The position numbers and the translations under genes were made by a program. From contig WHTF01000022.1 of NCBI GenBank assembly GCA_009379725.1, positions 1-40,319 of the forward strand: DNA of 40,319 nucleotides, written 5' to 3'. Source of the DNA: Deltaproteobacteria bacterium (GTDB lineage: Bacteria > Desulfobacterota > Binatia > UBA9968). Below are positions 16,495 to 23,866 of the stretch, one piece after another (within the stretch, counting starts at the first letter, position 1; each line of letters opens with the position of its first letter). Under the pieces are notes generated by a model. It searched no databases, had not been told where the DNA came from, and saw nothing but the letters and a program-made list of their open reading frames with translations.

Positions 16495-18012
16495 GTGACT
16501 ACCGACACCATTCAAGTTCGTAATCCCGCGACTCTGCAACCCCTTGCCGAACTGCCCGTTGCTTTGCCCGCCGACGTTGCCGCCGCAGTCGCACTGGCGC
16601 GCCAAGCTCAGACGCATTGGCAAAGCAAAAGTTTTGCCGTGAGAGGAAAAATACTTCGCCGTTTGCGCGACTTACTCATCGACGAGCAAGAGCGGCTCGC
16701 CGACATTCTCACTTCGGAAAGCGGCAAGCCGCGTGGCGAAGTCTACGGCAACGAGCTCTTTTATGTATGCGATGCCATCGGCTTTTGGGTAAAAAATGCC
16801 GAGAAATGGCTTAGCCCGCAAAAGATCCGGCCGCACCTTTTCAAAATGAAGAAAGTCCTGTCGATGCATCAGCCGCTGGGTGTTATCGGCATCATCAGCC
16901 CATGGAATTTCCCCCTGGTATTGACTGCCGGCGACGCCGTGCCGGCGCTGATGGCCGGAAATGCTGTCGTCATCAAACCTTCCGAGTTAACTCCCCTCAC
17001 CGCTTTATTTGTCGCCGAGCTGGCGCAAAAAGCTGGATTTCCGGAAAATCTTCTGCAAGTGATGATCGGCGGTTCGGAAACCGGTGAAGCGTTAGTCGAC
17101 AATGTCGACATGATCGCCTTTACCGGCAGCGTCGACGTCGGCAGACATGTCATGCGTCGCGCCGCCGACCGATTGATTCCCGTATCACTGGAGCTCGGTG
17201 GCAAAGACCCTCTGATCGTCCTCAAAGACGCCGATCTGGAACGCGCGGCCAATGCCTGCGTCTGGGGCGCTCTGGTGAATTCCGGCCAAGTCTGTACTTC
17301 CATCGAACGGGTTTACGTCGAGGAGCCAATCTACCCAATCTTCGTCGATAAAATCGTCGAACGCGTGAAGCGGTTGCGTCAAGGTCAAAGTAGAGACGAA
17401 GTCGAATTAGGCAGCATGACCTCGGAGGAGCAGTTTAAAAAAGTTGCGGCGCAGGTAAATGACGCAGTCGCCAAAGGCGCCAAAATACTCACTGGCGGAC
17501 GCACCCATCCAAGCTTCTCGGGCCTTTATTACGAGCCTACGGTGCTTGTGGATGTCACCCATGAGATGGCCATCATTCAAGAGGAAACCTTCGGTCCCGT
17601 TATCCCGATCATGAAAGTGAAGAACGCGGATGAGGCGGTGCAACTAGCCAACGATTCCCGCTACGGACTGGACGCCTGTGTTTTTACACGGGACCGGCAG
17701 AAGGCATGGCAGATGGCACAGAGTCTGCACACGGGCACGGTGTGTATCAATGACGGTTTAGTCAACTATATCATCCCCGATGCCCCTATGGGCGGGGTGA
17801 AGGATAGCGGCTTCAGCCGGCGCCATGGCGCTGAAGGAATCCGCAAATACTGTTATCAAAAAACCATCGTTATCGACCGCTTCGGCATGAAAAACGAGCT
17901 TCCGTGGTTTCCCTCGAGCCGCAAAAAAACCGCGCAAATGCGCCGCATGATTAACCTGCTATGGCGGTCCGGCTGGAGAAACAAATTTCGTCCTCCCCGC
18001 CAATTCCGCTGA
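16495..18012 (+). CDS. NAD(P)-dependent aldehyde dehydrogenase
   Basis: This 505-residue aldehyde dehydrogenase superfamily enzyme oxidises an aldehyde to a carboxylic acid in the cytoplasm. It has the SPWNFPLVL cofactor-binding segment, the active-site glutamate in LELGGKDP (about residue 232), the catalytic cysteine in SGQVCTS (about 266) and EETFGPV (about 364). Length is normal, with a basic 20-30 residue C-terminal extension. The GTG start follows an unusually close AGGAG that lies in a hairpin. It sits between an SDR and a UbiD-type decarboxylase, so a role in breaking down an alcohol or aromatic aldehyde to an acid that is then decarboxylated is plausible, but this is inference. Confidence 0.93.
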   Translation: MTTDTIQVRNPATLQPLAELPVALPADVAAAVALARQAQTHWQSKSFAVRGKILRRLRDLLIDEQERLADILTSESGKPRGEVYGNELFYVCDAIGFWVKNAEKWLSPQKIRPHLFKMKKVLSMHQPLGVIGIISPWNFPLVLTAGDAVPALMAGNAVVIKPSELTPLTALFVAELAQKAGFPENLLQVMIGGSETGEALVDNVDMIAFTGSVDVGRHVMRRAADRLIPVSLELGGKDPLIVLKDADLERAANACVWGALVNSGQVCTSIERVYVEEPIYPIFVDKIVERVKRLRQGQSRDEVELGSMTSEEQFKKVAAQVNDAVAKGAKILTGGRTHPSFSGLYYEPTVLVDVTHEMAIIQEETFGPVIPIMKVKNADEAVQLANDSRYGLDACVFTRDRQKAWQMAQSLHTGTVCINDGLVNYIIPDAPMGGVKDSGFSRRHGAEGIRKYCYQKTIVIDRFGMKNELPWFPSSRKKTAQMRRMINLLWRSGWRNKFRPPRQFR

Positions 18013-18091
18013 AAATCGTGTCCCTTGAACTAACCGGGGGATTCGACTAAGTAATAGAATATTTTCAGATAAAAATTCCAGGAGAGGTTAC

Positions 18092-19468
18092 ATGGCTAAA
18101 GACTTACCGAGTTTTATTGCGCAGGAAGGGGCAAAACGGGAGGGGTCCGTCATTCGTGAGAAAAGCTTCATCGACGCCAACAATTACGAGACCGTGGCGT
18201 ACTTGAAACACCTCGACGTGCGCAATGAACCCAAGATGGTCTTATTTGAAAACGTACCGGCGCTCAATGGCCAAAAGTCCGAGTTTCCAATGTTTTACAA
18301 CCCCTGGGTTTTACGCCAGTATGTCGCCGACTCACTCGATATGGGTGAGATCAAGTCGCCCATGGACGTTAGCCTCGAAGTCGCCAAGCTCGAACAGCAG
18401 CAAGGCAAAGTCGATATCATTGCCGCCGATAAAGCCCCGGTTAAACAAATCGTACTCACCGGCGACAAAGCCGATCTTAGAATTCTTCCTATGCCCATGC
18501 ACCAAAAAGGCGATGCCGGCCCGTACCACACCATGACCTGCGCCATGAAGGGATTAGATCGTGACTTTTATGACATCACGTTCACAAAGAACAAGTTCCA
18601 TGATCCGAAACACATGAGTTTCTCCGCTCACAAGCATCACCATCTTGAAGCCATGGCGTGCGAGTACGAGGAAAAGAATCTGCGTGCGCCAGTGATCGTC
18701 GTTTTGGGGCATCACCCTGCTTTTTATCTATCCTCCTGTGCTATGACGGCGATGGGGAACAACGACTATCTGACTGCGTCGGCTTTTTTACGCGAACCGC
18801 TGCGCCTGACACCTTCGACGACTTGGGGTGATAAATTTATGGTACCGGCAGACGCTGAGGTTATTATTGAAGGAGAAATCCTACCGGGCGTGCGCCAGTC
18901 GCAAAACCCTTTCGGCGAAATCCTAGGCTATGCACAGCCCAAAATGGATGTGCCGGTGATCGAAATTACAGCAATTACGCACCGGCGCGGCGGCATTGTC
19001 GAAGACTTCTGGCCCGGCCATATGGATCATTGGAACCTCGGCAGTATTCCCAAAGAAGGCAGCACCTATAACGTCATCAAGAAAAATGTCCCCGGGATCA
19101 AGGGGATCCATCTCGCCGCTTCGGGCTGCGGTCGTTGCATTTGTTACATTTCGATCAAAAAGGAATTCGAAAACGAACCAAACAAGGCAGGCATGCAGGC
19201 TTTTGTCGAGATGCCGAATCTTAAACTTGCCGTCATCGTTGACGAAGACATCGACGTCTTCAACGAGCGCGAAGTCATGTGGGCCGTCGCCACCCGTGTG
19301 CACTGGGATAAGGACATCGAGATCATTCGCGAGGTCCAAAGCTTCCGCGGCTGGCTTGGCGACGCGGTCGCGATCATCGACGCAACCATCCCACTAAAGG
19401 CAGAATGGCCTGTGCGCAACGAAGTCGAGCCCGCGGCTTTCGAGCGCATGGCTAGGTTTTTCAAATAA
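18092..19468 (+). CDS. UbiD-family (prenylated-FMN-dependent) decarboxylase
   Basis: This 458-residue protein belongs to the UbiD family, which decarboxylates or carboxylates aromatic and alpha,beta-unsaturated acids using prenylated FMN. Recognisable segments are PMPMHQKGDAGPYHT near residues 130-145, VVLGHHPAFYL, and the acidic active-site region EGEILPG followed by NPFGEILGY, whose glutamates correspond to the catalytic Glu pair. The C-terminal domain VIVDEDIDVFNEREVMWA is also typical. AGGAGAGG lies just before the ATG. No ubiX-type flavin prenyltransferase is in the window, so cofactor supply would come from elsewhere. It is probably co-transcribed with the ALDH upstream and the selenoprotein gene 15 bp downstream. 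The specific acid is unknown. Confidence 0.9.
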   Translation: MAKDLPSFIAQEGAKREGSVIREKSFIDANNYETVAYLKHLDVRNEPKMVLFENVPALNGQKSEFPMFYNPWVLRQYVADSLDMGEIKSPMDVSLEVAKLEQQQGKVDIIAADKAPVKQIVLTGDKADLRILPMPMHQKGDAGPYHTMTCAMKGLDRDFYDITFTKNKFHDPKHMSFSAHKHHHLEAMACEYEEKNLRAPVIVVLGHHPAFYLSSCAMTAMGNNDYLTASAFLREPLRLTPSTTWGDKFMVPADAEVIIEGEILPGVRQSQNPFGEILGYAQPKMDVPVIEITAITHRRGGIVEDFWPGHMDHWNLGSIPKEGSTYNVIKKNVPGIKGIHLAASGCGRCICYISIKKEFENEPNKAGMQAFVEMPNLKLAVIVDEDIDVFNEREVMWAVATRVHWDKDIEIIREVQSFRGWLGDAVAIIDATIPLKAEWPVRNEVEPAAFERMARFFK

Positions 19469-19483
19469 CTATAGGACAACGTC

Positions 19484-19831
19484 ATGGCTGAAAGAATTAA
19501 ATTCATCTACAAAGCCACCTGAACGACTTGCCGTAAGGCAAGAAGTTTCTTGCTATCCAAGAAGGTCGAGTTCGACGAGCGGGAGTATGGTAAGAACCCG
19601 TTTTCCGAGAAGGAGTTGCGCGCGATCATCGGCGATAGTCCCATCGAGCAGTTTTTAAACACTCGTACTGCGCTTTACCGCGAAAAAGGCATGAAGCAAA
19701 AGCCGCCGTCAAAAAACGAAGCCATCAACCTGATGCTGAAGGATGCCAATTTACTCAAGCGTCCGGTCATTATCAAAGGGAAAAAGAAACTCACCGGCTT
19801 CAACGAAGCCGAAGTCAAAGAACTGCTCTAA
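19484..19831 (+). CDS. ArsC/Spx-family thioredoxin-fold selenoprotein (in-frame TGA read as Sec)
   Basis: A 115-residue ArsC/Spx-like protein is encoded if the TGA at 19520-19522 (codon 13) is read as selenocysteine. The start has AGGA seven bases upstream. The N-terminus reads IKFIYKAT-Sec-TTC-RKARSFL, exactly where ArsC/Spx relatives have the CxxC redox motif, giving Sec13-x-x-Cys16. The rest is a complete ArsC domain, including LLKRPVI (the cis-proline region) and LTGFNEAEVKELL at the C-terminus. Standard callers would begin after the TGA and lose the active site. A hairpin with a G-containing loop lies 21 bases after the TGA. Likely a thiol or selenol reductase; arsenate reduction is not shown. 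ArsC-like selenoproteins have been described in bacteria. It sits 15 bp after the UbiD gene. Confidence 0.88.
19537..19554 (+). promoter_or_regulatory. Candidate bacterial SECIS element of the ArsC-like gene
   Basis: GCAAGA (19538-19543) pairs with TCTTGC (19548-19553), extended by a G-U pair, around the loop AGTT. The loop begins after 21 intervening bases from the TGA, within the 16-37 nt usual for bacterial SECIS, and contains the expected G. A competing stem, CTTGCC with GGCAAG at 19527-19542, is possible. Confidence 0.7.
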
Positions 19832-19912
19832 GCGATGATCTTTACCCCAGCGCCGATGTCGTCGGCGCGCCTCATGATTCTTTTTCCTAGCGACAAGAGA
19901 TCAAAATAAGTC

Positions 19913-20785
19913 ATGACCGACCCATTGCTTCCCGGCTTAACCCTGTTCAACAGAGGCAAGGTTCGGGACATTTATGATTTGGGCAATACGCTTTTACTGG
20001 TTGCCAGCGATCGGATTTCGGCGTTCGACGTCGTTCTGCCTGTTTTAATTCCCGGCAAAGGCAAGATCCTCACGGCGCTATCGGAATACTGGTTCGGAGT
20101 CCTAAAAGACATTGTACCCAATCACCTGATTACGACAAAGGTCGACGATTTTCCCGCTATCTGCCAACCGCACAAAGAGAAACTAGAGGGGCGCTCGATG
20201 CTGGTTAGAAAAAGCAGGCCGGCGCCGGTCGAATGCATTGTTCGGGGGTACCTTGCAGGCTCCGGTTGGAAGGACTATCAAAACACCGGGAGAGTCTGTG
20301 GCATCCCGCTGCCGAAAGACTTGGTGGAAGCTTCGCGCCTCGATCAACCGATTTTCACCCCATCCACCAAGGCTGCAGTCGGCGCCCATGACATCAATAT
20401 CACTTTCGACGACATGATTATGAACGTCGGTAAAAAACGAGCGGAGAGCATGCGCGACGCGACTCTCGCGATCTATAACCGCGCGCATTCGTTGGCTGAA
20501 AAGAAAGGAATTATCATCGCCGATACCAAGTTGGAATTCGGCATTGAAGGCGATGATGTCATTCTCATCGACGAAGTCCTCACCCCTGACTCTTCGCGTT
20601 TTTGGCCGGCCGACGGATACCAGCCGGGAAAAACGCCCGACAGCTTTGACAAACAATTCGTGCGTGACTACCTGCTCGGTCTTCCTTGGGACATGAAGAC
20701 GCCGCCGCCCGCATTACCGGCGGATATCGTCCAGAAAACCTACGACAAGTATGCGGAAGCACTTGCGCGGCTTACTGCATCCTAA
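19913..20785 (+). CDS. purC: Phosphoribosylaminoimidazole-succinocarboxamide synthase
   Basis: This 290-residue SAICAR synthetase joins CAIR and aspartate with ATP in purine synthesis. Diagnostic features are GKVRDIYD near the N-terminus, ASDRISAFDVVLP, VECIVRGYLAGSGWKDY, the TPSTKA segment, IIIADTKLEFG and DEVLTPDSSRFWP. Length is within the usual bacterial range. The ATG at 19913 gives the standard N-terminus; only a weak AAGAGA lies upstream. It follows the selenoprotein gene by 81 bp on the same strand and probably is a housekeeping gene of independent function. Its stop overlaps, on the other strand, the stop of the pyroglutamyl-peptidase remnant. Confidence 0.97.
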   Translation: MTDPLLPGLTLFNRGKVRDIYDLGNTLLLVASDRISAFDVVLPVLIPGKGKILTALSEYWFGVLKDIVPNHLITTKVDDFPAICQPHKEKLEGRSMLVRKSRPAPVECIVRGYLAGSGWKDYQNTGRVCGIPLPKDLVEASRLDQPIFTPSTKAAVGAHDINITFDDMIMNVGKKRAESMRDATLAIYNRAHSLAEKKGIIIADTKLEFGIEGDDVILIDEVLTPDSSRFWPADGYQPGKTPDSFDKQFVRDYLLGLPWDMKTPPPALPADIVQKTYDKYAEALARLTAS

Positions 20786-21018
20786 CGATCAAGGCTCACT
20801 TGTTTGATTGCTCCTGCAACAATCTCGGTGGCCTTGTGCGGATTGCTGTCGTGCGGAATATGGATAAAACCGAACTTCACTTCAAGCGCCTTGCGACCGA
20901 TGTTATCTAAGATCACGTACATCGAATAATTACAGACATAATCACCCGCGTTGTTTGACCTGCCGACCTGCGGGCGAAGCTTGATCTCTAGCGTCGTCGG
21001 TAGAAATCTCGGCCCATT
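20782..21018 (-). pseudogene. C-terminal fragment of pyroglutamyl-peptidase I (peptidase C15)
   Basis: No start codon fits this frame. From about 21015 to the stop at 20782 it reads GPRFLPTTLEIKL, then SNNAGDYVCNYSMY and FGFIHIPHDSNP. These are the C-terminal landmarks of peptidase C15, including the segments holding the catalytic Cys (in YVCNY) and His (in FIHIP). The N-terminal two thirds, with the catalytic Glu, are missing; the family is about 200-215 residues and only about 77 codons remain. The 5' edge abuts an adenine-deaminase-like remnant in another frame, so a deletion probably joined two neighbouring genes. The end overlaps the convergent purC stop. Not functional as it stands. Confidence 0.7.
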
Positions 21019-21756
21019 GTGTCGAATCGGCGGAGACGTTCCAGCGCATCCTCTAAGCGAATCGGCTCGTAGCAGGAAGAAATCCCCAGGACTGCCACCG
21101 CGCAGAGCCTCTGATCCCGAGCCCCTGCGGTATGTCCGTGGATGATTTGACGATTACGATGAGCCGTTTCGATACTGTCAAGGAAGCTCGTCATCGCAGT
21201 GCAGCAGCCGCAACCAGGAAACAATTTCCACCATGCCGAGAACACTCGGATCGGCGAGAGCTTCAGTCATTTCAGCTTGGGTAAACGACGCGGTGTTGCA
21301 GAGGAGCGGGTCCTGCCGCGCGACCATCGAAACGAGAGTATAAACCCTGACAGGATGACGCTCCACTTCCTCCCAAAAAACCTTGAGCCCGCGAAAGCCA
21401 AAAACGGTTGCCAGCTCGTCGCATGACGCAACGATGGCAGTTGTCCCGTGTGGCAGAAACGACTGAAGATTCTCGAATGGCCGAGCATAATGACCTATGT
21501 GAGTGTGCCCATCAATAAAACCGGGCGAAACATAAAGCCCGGATGCATCGATAATTTCCGTCTCTTCTCCGCAGCTATGCTGCGCGCTTGGCCCTAGATA
21601 GCAGATTCGCCCGCCGATAACGGCGATTTCGAAGCCCTCGGGAATCTCTCCGGAATAAACATTTATCAGCTTGCCGCCGGTGATAATGAGATCAGCTTTG
21701 ACTTCGCCGATGGCTGCCCGGATTAAGCGTTGGAATTCTGCCTTTGTGCGGGTCAT
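21019..21756 (-). pseudogene. Adenine-deaminase-like amidohydrolase, frameshifted and truncated
   Basis: The start at 21756 opens a normal adenine-deaminase N-terminus: ADLIITGGKLINVYSGEI, then the amidohydrolase motif PGFIDGHTHIGH near residue 90, GTTAIVASCDELATVFG, and VLGMVEIVSW. The frame ends at 21178 after 192 residues. A second frame continues the same protein: FLDSIETAHRNRQIIHGHTAG, then GISSCYEPIRLEDALERLRR. A one-base shift near 21180-21190 explains the break. After about 21025 the similarity ends and a pyroglutamyl-peptidase fragment begins. The complete enzyme is about 550-600 residues, so more than half is missing. The region is a decayed gene pair between purC and the exporter gene. 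Confidence 0.7.
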
Positions 21757-21843
21757 CGTAAGCTTTTAACATAGGCTCTGCTCTAATTCCAAAGTTGTGT
21801 ACGTTGCAAATTCGCCGTAGGATTACGCTTCGACCGGTGGCAA

Positions 21844-21869
21844 ATCGACGACACTGCTCTGTCGTCGAT
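21844..21869 (+). promoter_or_regulatory. Perfect 10-bp hairpin in the leader of the SugE/Gdx gene
   Basis: ATCGACGACA (21844-21853) and TGTCGTCGAT (21860-21869) form a perfect inverted repeat around CTGCTC, ending 21 bases before the ATG at 21891. It could be an mRNA structure or a protein-binding palindrome. No T-run follows, so it is not a terminator. Confidence 0.5.
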
Positions 21870-21890
21870 ATTTAGTAACGGGGTACAAGG

Positions 21891-22205
21891 ATGGCTTGGA
21901 TCAATTTAATTATCGCAGGCATCTTGGAAATCGCGTGGGCGATCAGCCTTAAATACACGGACGGTTTCAGCAAACTCTGGCCAAGCCTTTCCACGGTAGC
22001 GGGAATGATCGCCAGCTTTTATTTTCTTGCGCAGGCACTGAAGGTGATTCCTGTCGGTACGGGCTACGCCGTTTGGACTGGTATCGGGGCGGCCGGAACC
22101 GCTATTCTGGGCATCATTCTTTTCGCCGAGTCGGCTGCTCCGGCGCGCTTAGCGTGCGTCGGGTTGATTGTGGCCGGTATCATCGGACTGAAACTTACTT
22201 CGTAA
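21891..22205 (+). CDS. gdx: SMR-family guanidinium exporter, SugE/Gdx type
   Basis: This 104-residue small multidrug resistance family protein has four membrane helices. It matches the SugE/Gdx subgroup rather than EmrE: the N-terminus [20 protein letters not shown] carries the conserved membrane Glu (residue 13), followed by [33 protein letters not shown] and the end VAGIIGLKL. Gdx proteins exchange guanidinium for protons; some export quaternary ammonium compounds. They act as antiparallel dimers, and only one gene is seen here. The ribosome site is weak (ACAAGG close to the ATG). A perfect hairpin lies in the leader, but I could not fit it to the known guanidine riboswitch classes. Confidence 0.92.
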   Translation: MAWINLIIAGILEIAWAISLKYTDGFSKLWPSLSTVAGMIASFYFLAQALKVIPVGTGYAVWTGIGAAGTAILGIILFAESAAPARLACVGLIVAGIIGLKLTS

Positions 22206-22351
22206 TAGTTACTCTCGGCTCGCGCCGCGAAATTCCGGATGACATGAGAATTGAATACCGGAGAGTCTTCAAAACCCTATCGCCAGAAGTGATTAAATTT
22301 GATATCTCGTGAGAGGCGAAAGACACTACTCTGCTGAAAGGTTAATCCCAT

Positions 22352-23269
22352 ATGATTATCGACTGCCACACACATTTAATGCCCGAGAGTTGGTTTCATC
22401 CGAAATCGCCAAAGTCGATTTTTGATCTCGACCGGCTGTTCAAGGAACAGGACGAAGCCGGGGTGGACATCACGGTCTTCGGCAACAATTGGATCCGCTC
22501 GCCTGACGGAGCCGATCCGCTTCGGGTTGCCCAGGAATTCAACGAGCACGCCGCTGAGCTGACTACTAAACATCCGAAACGCTTGCTCGGTCTGGCCTGC
22601 TCGGTCCCATTCGAAGACGACCAAATCCTAAAGGAAACCGAAAAAGCGATCCGCGAGTACAAACTCAAAGGGATCATGATAAATTCGAGTGTGAACGGCG
22701 AGTACCTCGATTCTCCGCGTGCCACGCCTTTTTTCGAGCTGGTCAGCGCGCTCGAAGTTCCCCTGTTTGTCCATCCGCCGAAGTTTACCATCGGCAATGA
22801 GAAGATGGAGATCTTTCGCTTGCCGGAGCTGCTCGGCAGGCCATTCGACACGACGCTTTCTCTCACCCGATTCATATTCACCGGCGGGTTCGAGCGCTTC
22901 CCTAAACTCAAGATGGTCTGCGCCCATGTCGGCGGCGCTTTACCGATGCTGCCCGGCCGTTACGGTTCGGGCTATGAGCTACGGCAGGACATGAACTTTG
23001 GCCCCTGGGAGCCGGACGTAATGACTCGCCCACCGGCCAGCTACATCGAACAGCTCTATGTCGACACGGTTTGCTATCATCCGCCGGCAGTTCAGTGCGC
23101 CATCGATACGATCGGCATTGACCATGTCGTCTTCGGCAGCGATTCGCCCCCCGTGCCCATCCCACTCAAGAGGGCGGTAGATACGGTACGACAACTGCGC
23201 ATTTCGGATGCGGAAAAACAGAAGATCCTGGGCGGCACCGCGGCAACGCTCCTCGGTCTTAACAACTAG
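22352..23269 (+). CDS. Amidohydrolase family 2 protein (ACMSD-like metal-dependent hydrolase/decarboxylase)
   Basis: This 305-residue TIM-barrel protein is of the amidohydrolase-2 (ACMSD) family, whose members hydrolyse or non-oxidatively decarboxylate small aromatic or heterocyclic acids. Metal-site landmarks are the N-terminal DCHTH (residues 4-8), LFVHPPK in the middle, VCAHVGG and the C-terminal FGSDSPP with the metal-binding Asp. AAGG lies ten bases before the ATG. A selenocysteine peroxiredoxin-like gene starts 72 bp downstream on the same strand and is probably co-transcribed. The substrate is unknown. The window carries a second, distant member at 38953. Confidence 0.9.
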   Translation: MIIDCHTHLMPESWFHPKSPKSIFDLDRLFKEQDEAGVDITVFGNNWIRSPDGADPLRVAQEFNEHAAELTTKHPKRLLGLACSVPFEDDQILKETEKAIREYKLKGIMINSSVNGEYLDSPRATPFFELVSALEVPLFVHPPKFTIGNEKMEIFRLPELLGRPFDTTLSLTRFIFTGGFERFPKLKMVCAHVGGALPMLPGRYGSGYELRQDMNFGPWEPDVMTRPPASYIEQLYVDTVCYHPPAVQCAIDTIGIDHVVFGSDSPPVPIPLKRAVDTVRQLRISDAEKQKILGGTAATLLGLNN

Positions 23270-23341
23270 GATTTCAAGGATATGGACCGGACCGGCTGCA
23301 CCGAGAACAAGCATCTAAACGACTGAAAGGATACAGCAAAG

Positions 23342-23845
23342 ATGGCGCGACAACTCAACGCAGGCGATTTATTTCCTGAGTATACGGTTCAATTGACTGA
23401 TGGTCGGCCACTCAACATCCCGAATGATTTGCGTGGCGAGTATGGCGTTTTGATCTTTTACCGTGGTGTCTGGTGACCCTACTGCGTTCGGCAGTTAGCC
23501 GATTTCCAAGCCCACATGGAGCAGTTTAAACAAGAGAATGTCGATGTGATCGCTCTCTCCGTCGATTTGCTCGACAAAGCTAAAGAGATGGTTCAGCGGG
23601 TCAATGCGACATTTCCCGTAGCTTATGGGCTGCAGGTTCCGCAAGACGCGGAAAAAGTGGGTGCCTATTGGGAAGAGCGGCGGAAAATTATTCATGCGAC
23701 CAATTTCATTATCGATTCGGATAGGAAGGTCACGCAGGCTTGCTACAGCACCGGACCCATCGGTCGAATAGTCGCGGAGGACGCGCTCCGTTCGATAGCC
23801 ACGGCGAAAAAGCGCAAAACCGCAAGCGTGCGTGCTGCAGGATAG
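23342..23845 (+). CDS. Peroxiredoxin-like (AhpC/TSA family) selenoprotein, UxxC type (in-frame TGA read as Sec)
   Basis: A 167-residue thioredoxin-fold protein is encoded if the TGA at 23474-23476 (codon 45) is read as selenocysteine. AAAGGA lies ten bases before the ATG. Upstream of the TGA is a clear AhpC/TSA N-terminus (GDLFPEYTVQLTDGRPL, then LIFYRGVW); directly after it come PYC-VRQLADFQ. Relatives have WCPYC here, so Sec replaces the first, catalytic Cys and gives Sec45-Pro-Tyr-Cys48. The remainder is a full domain (VIALSVDLLDKA, FPVAYGL, then NFIIDSDRKV). A frame starting at 23516 would lack the active site. A short hairpin lies 16 bases after the TGA. Expected role: reduction of peroxides or disulfides with high nucleophilicity. 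It lies in tandem with the ACMSD-like gene. Confidence 0.9.
23488..23502 (+). promoter_or_regulatory. Candidate bacterial SECIS element of the peroxiredoxin-like gene
   Basis: TCGGC (23488-23492) pairs with GCCGA (23498-23502) around the loop AGTTA. Sixteen bases separate the TGA from the loop, at the short edge of the usual range, and the loop holds the expected G. The first loop bases (AGTT) are the same as in the ArsC-like gene. Confidence 0.7.
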
Positions 23846-23866
23846 TGATGAGATGATCTAAGGCTG

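Noticed and set aside
21178-21183. TGA ending the adenine-deaminase-like frame, considered as another selenocysteine codon
   Set aside because: Continuing in frame after the TGA gives only about eight unrelated codons before the next stop. The family sequence resumes in a different frame, so a frameshift explains it.
20988-21245. Separate 85-residue gene
   Set aside because: Its central part is a frameshifted continuation of the adenine-deaminase-like remnant and its end is out-of-frame sequence of the peptidase fragment.
21757-21890. Guanidine riboswitch before the Gdx gene
   Set aside because: I could not find the paired ACGR loops of class II, the class III core or the class I conserved block; only a plain hairpin is present.
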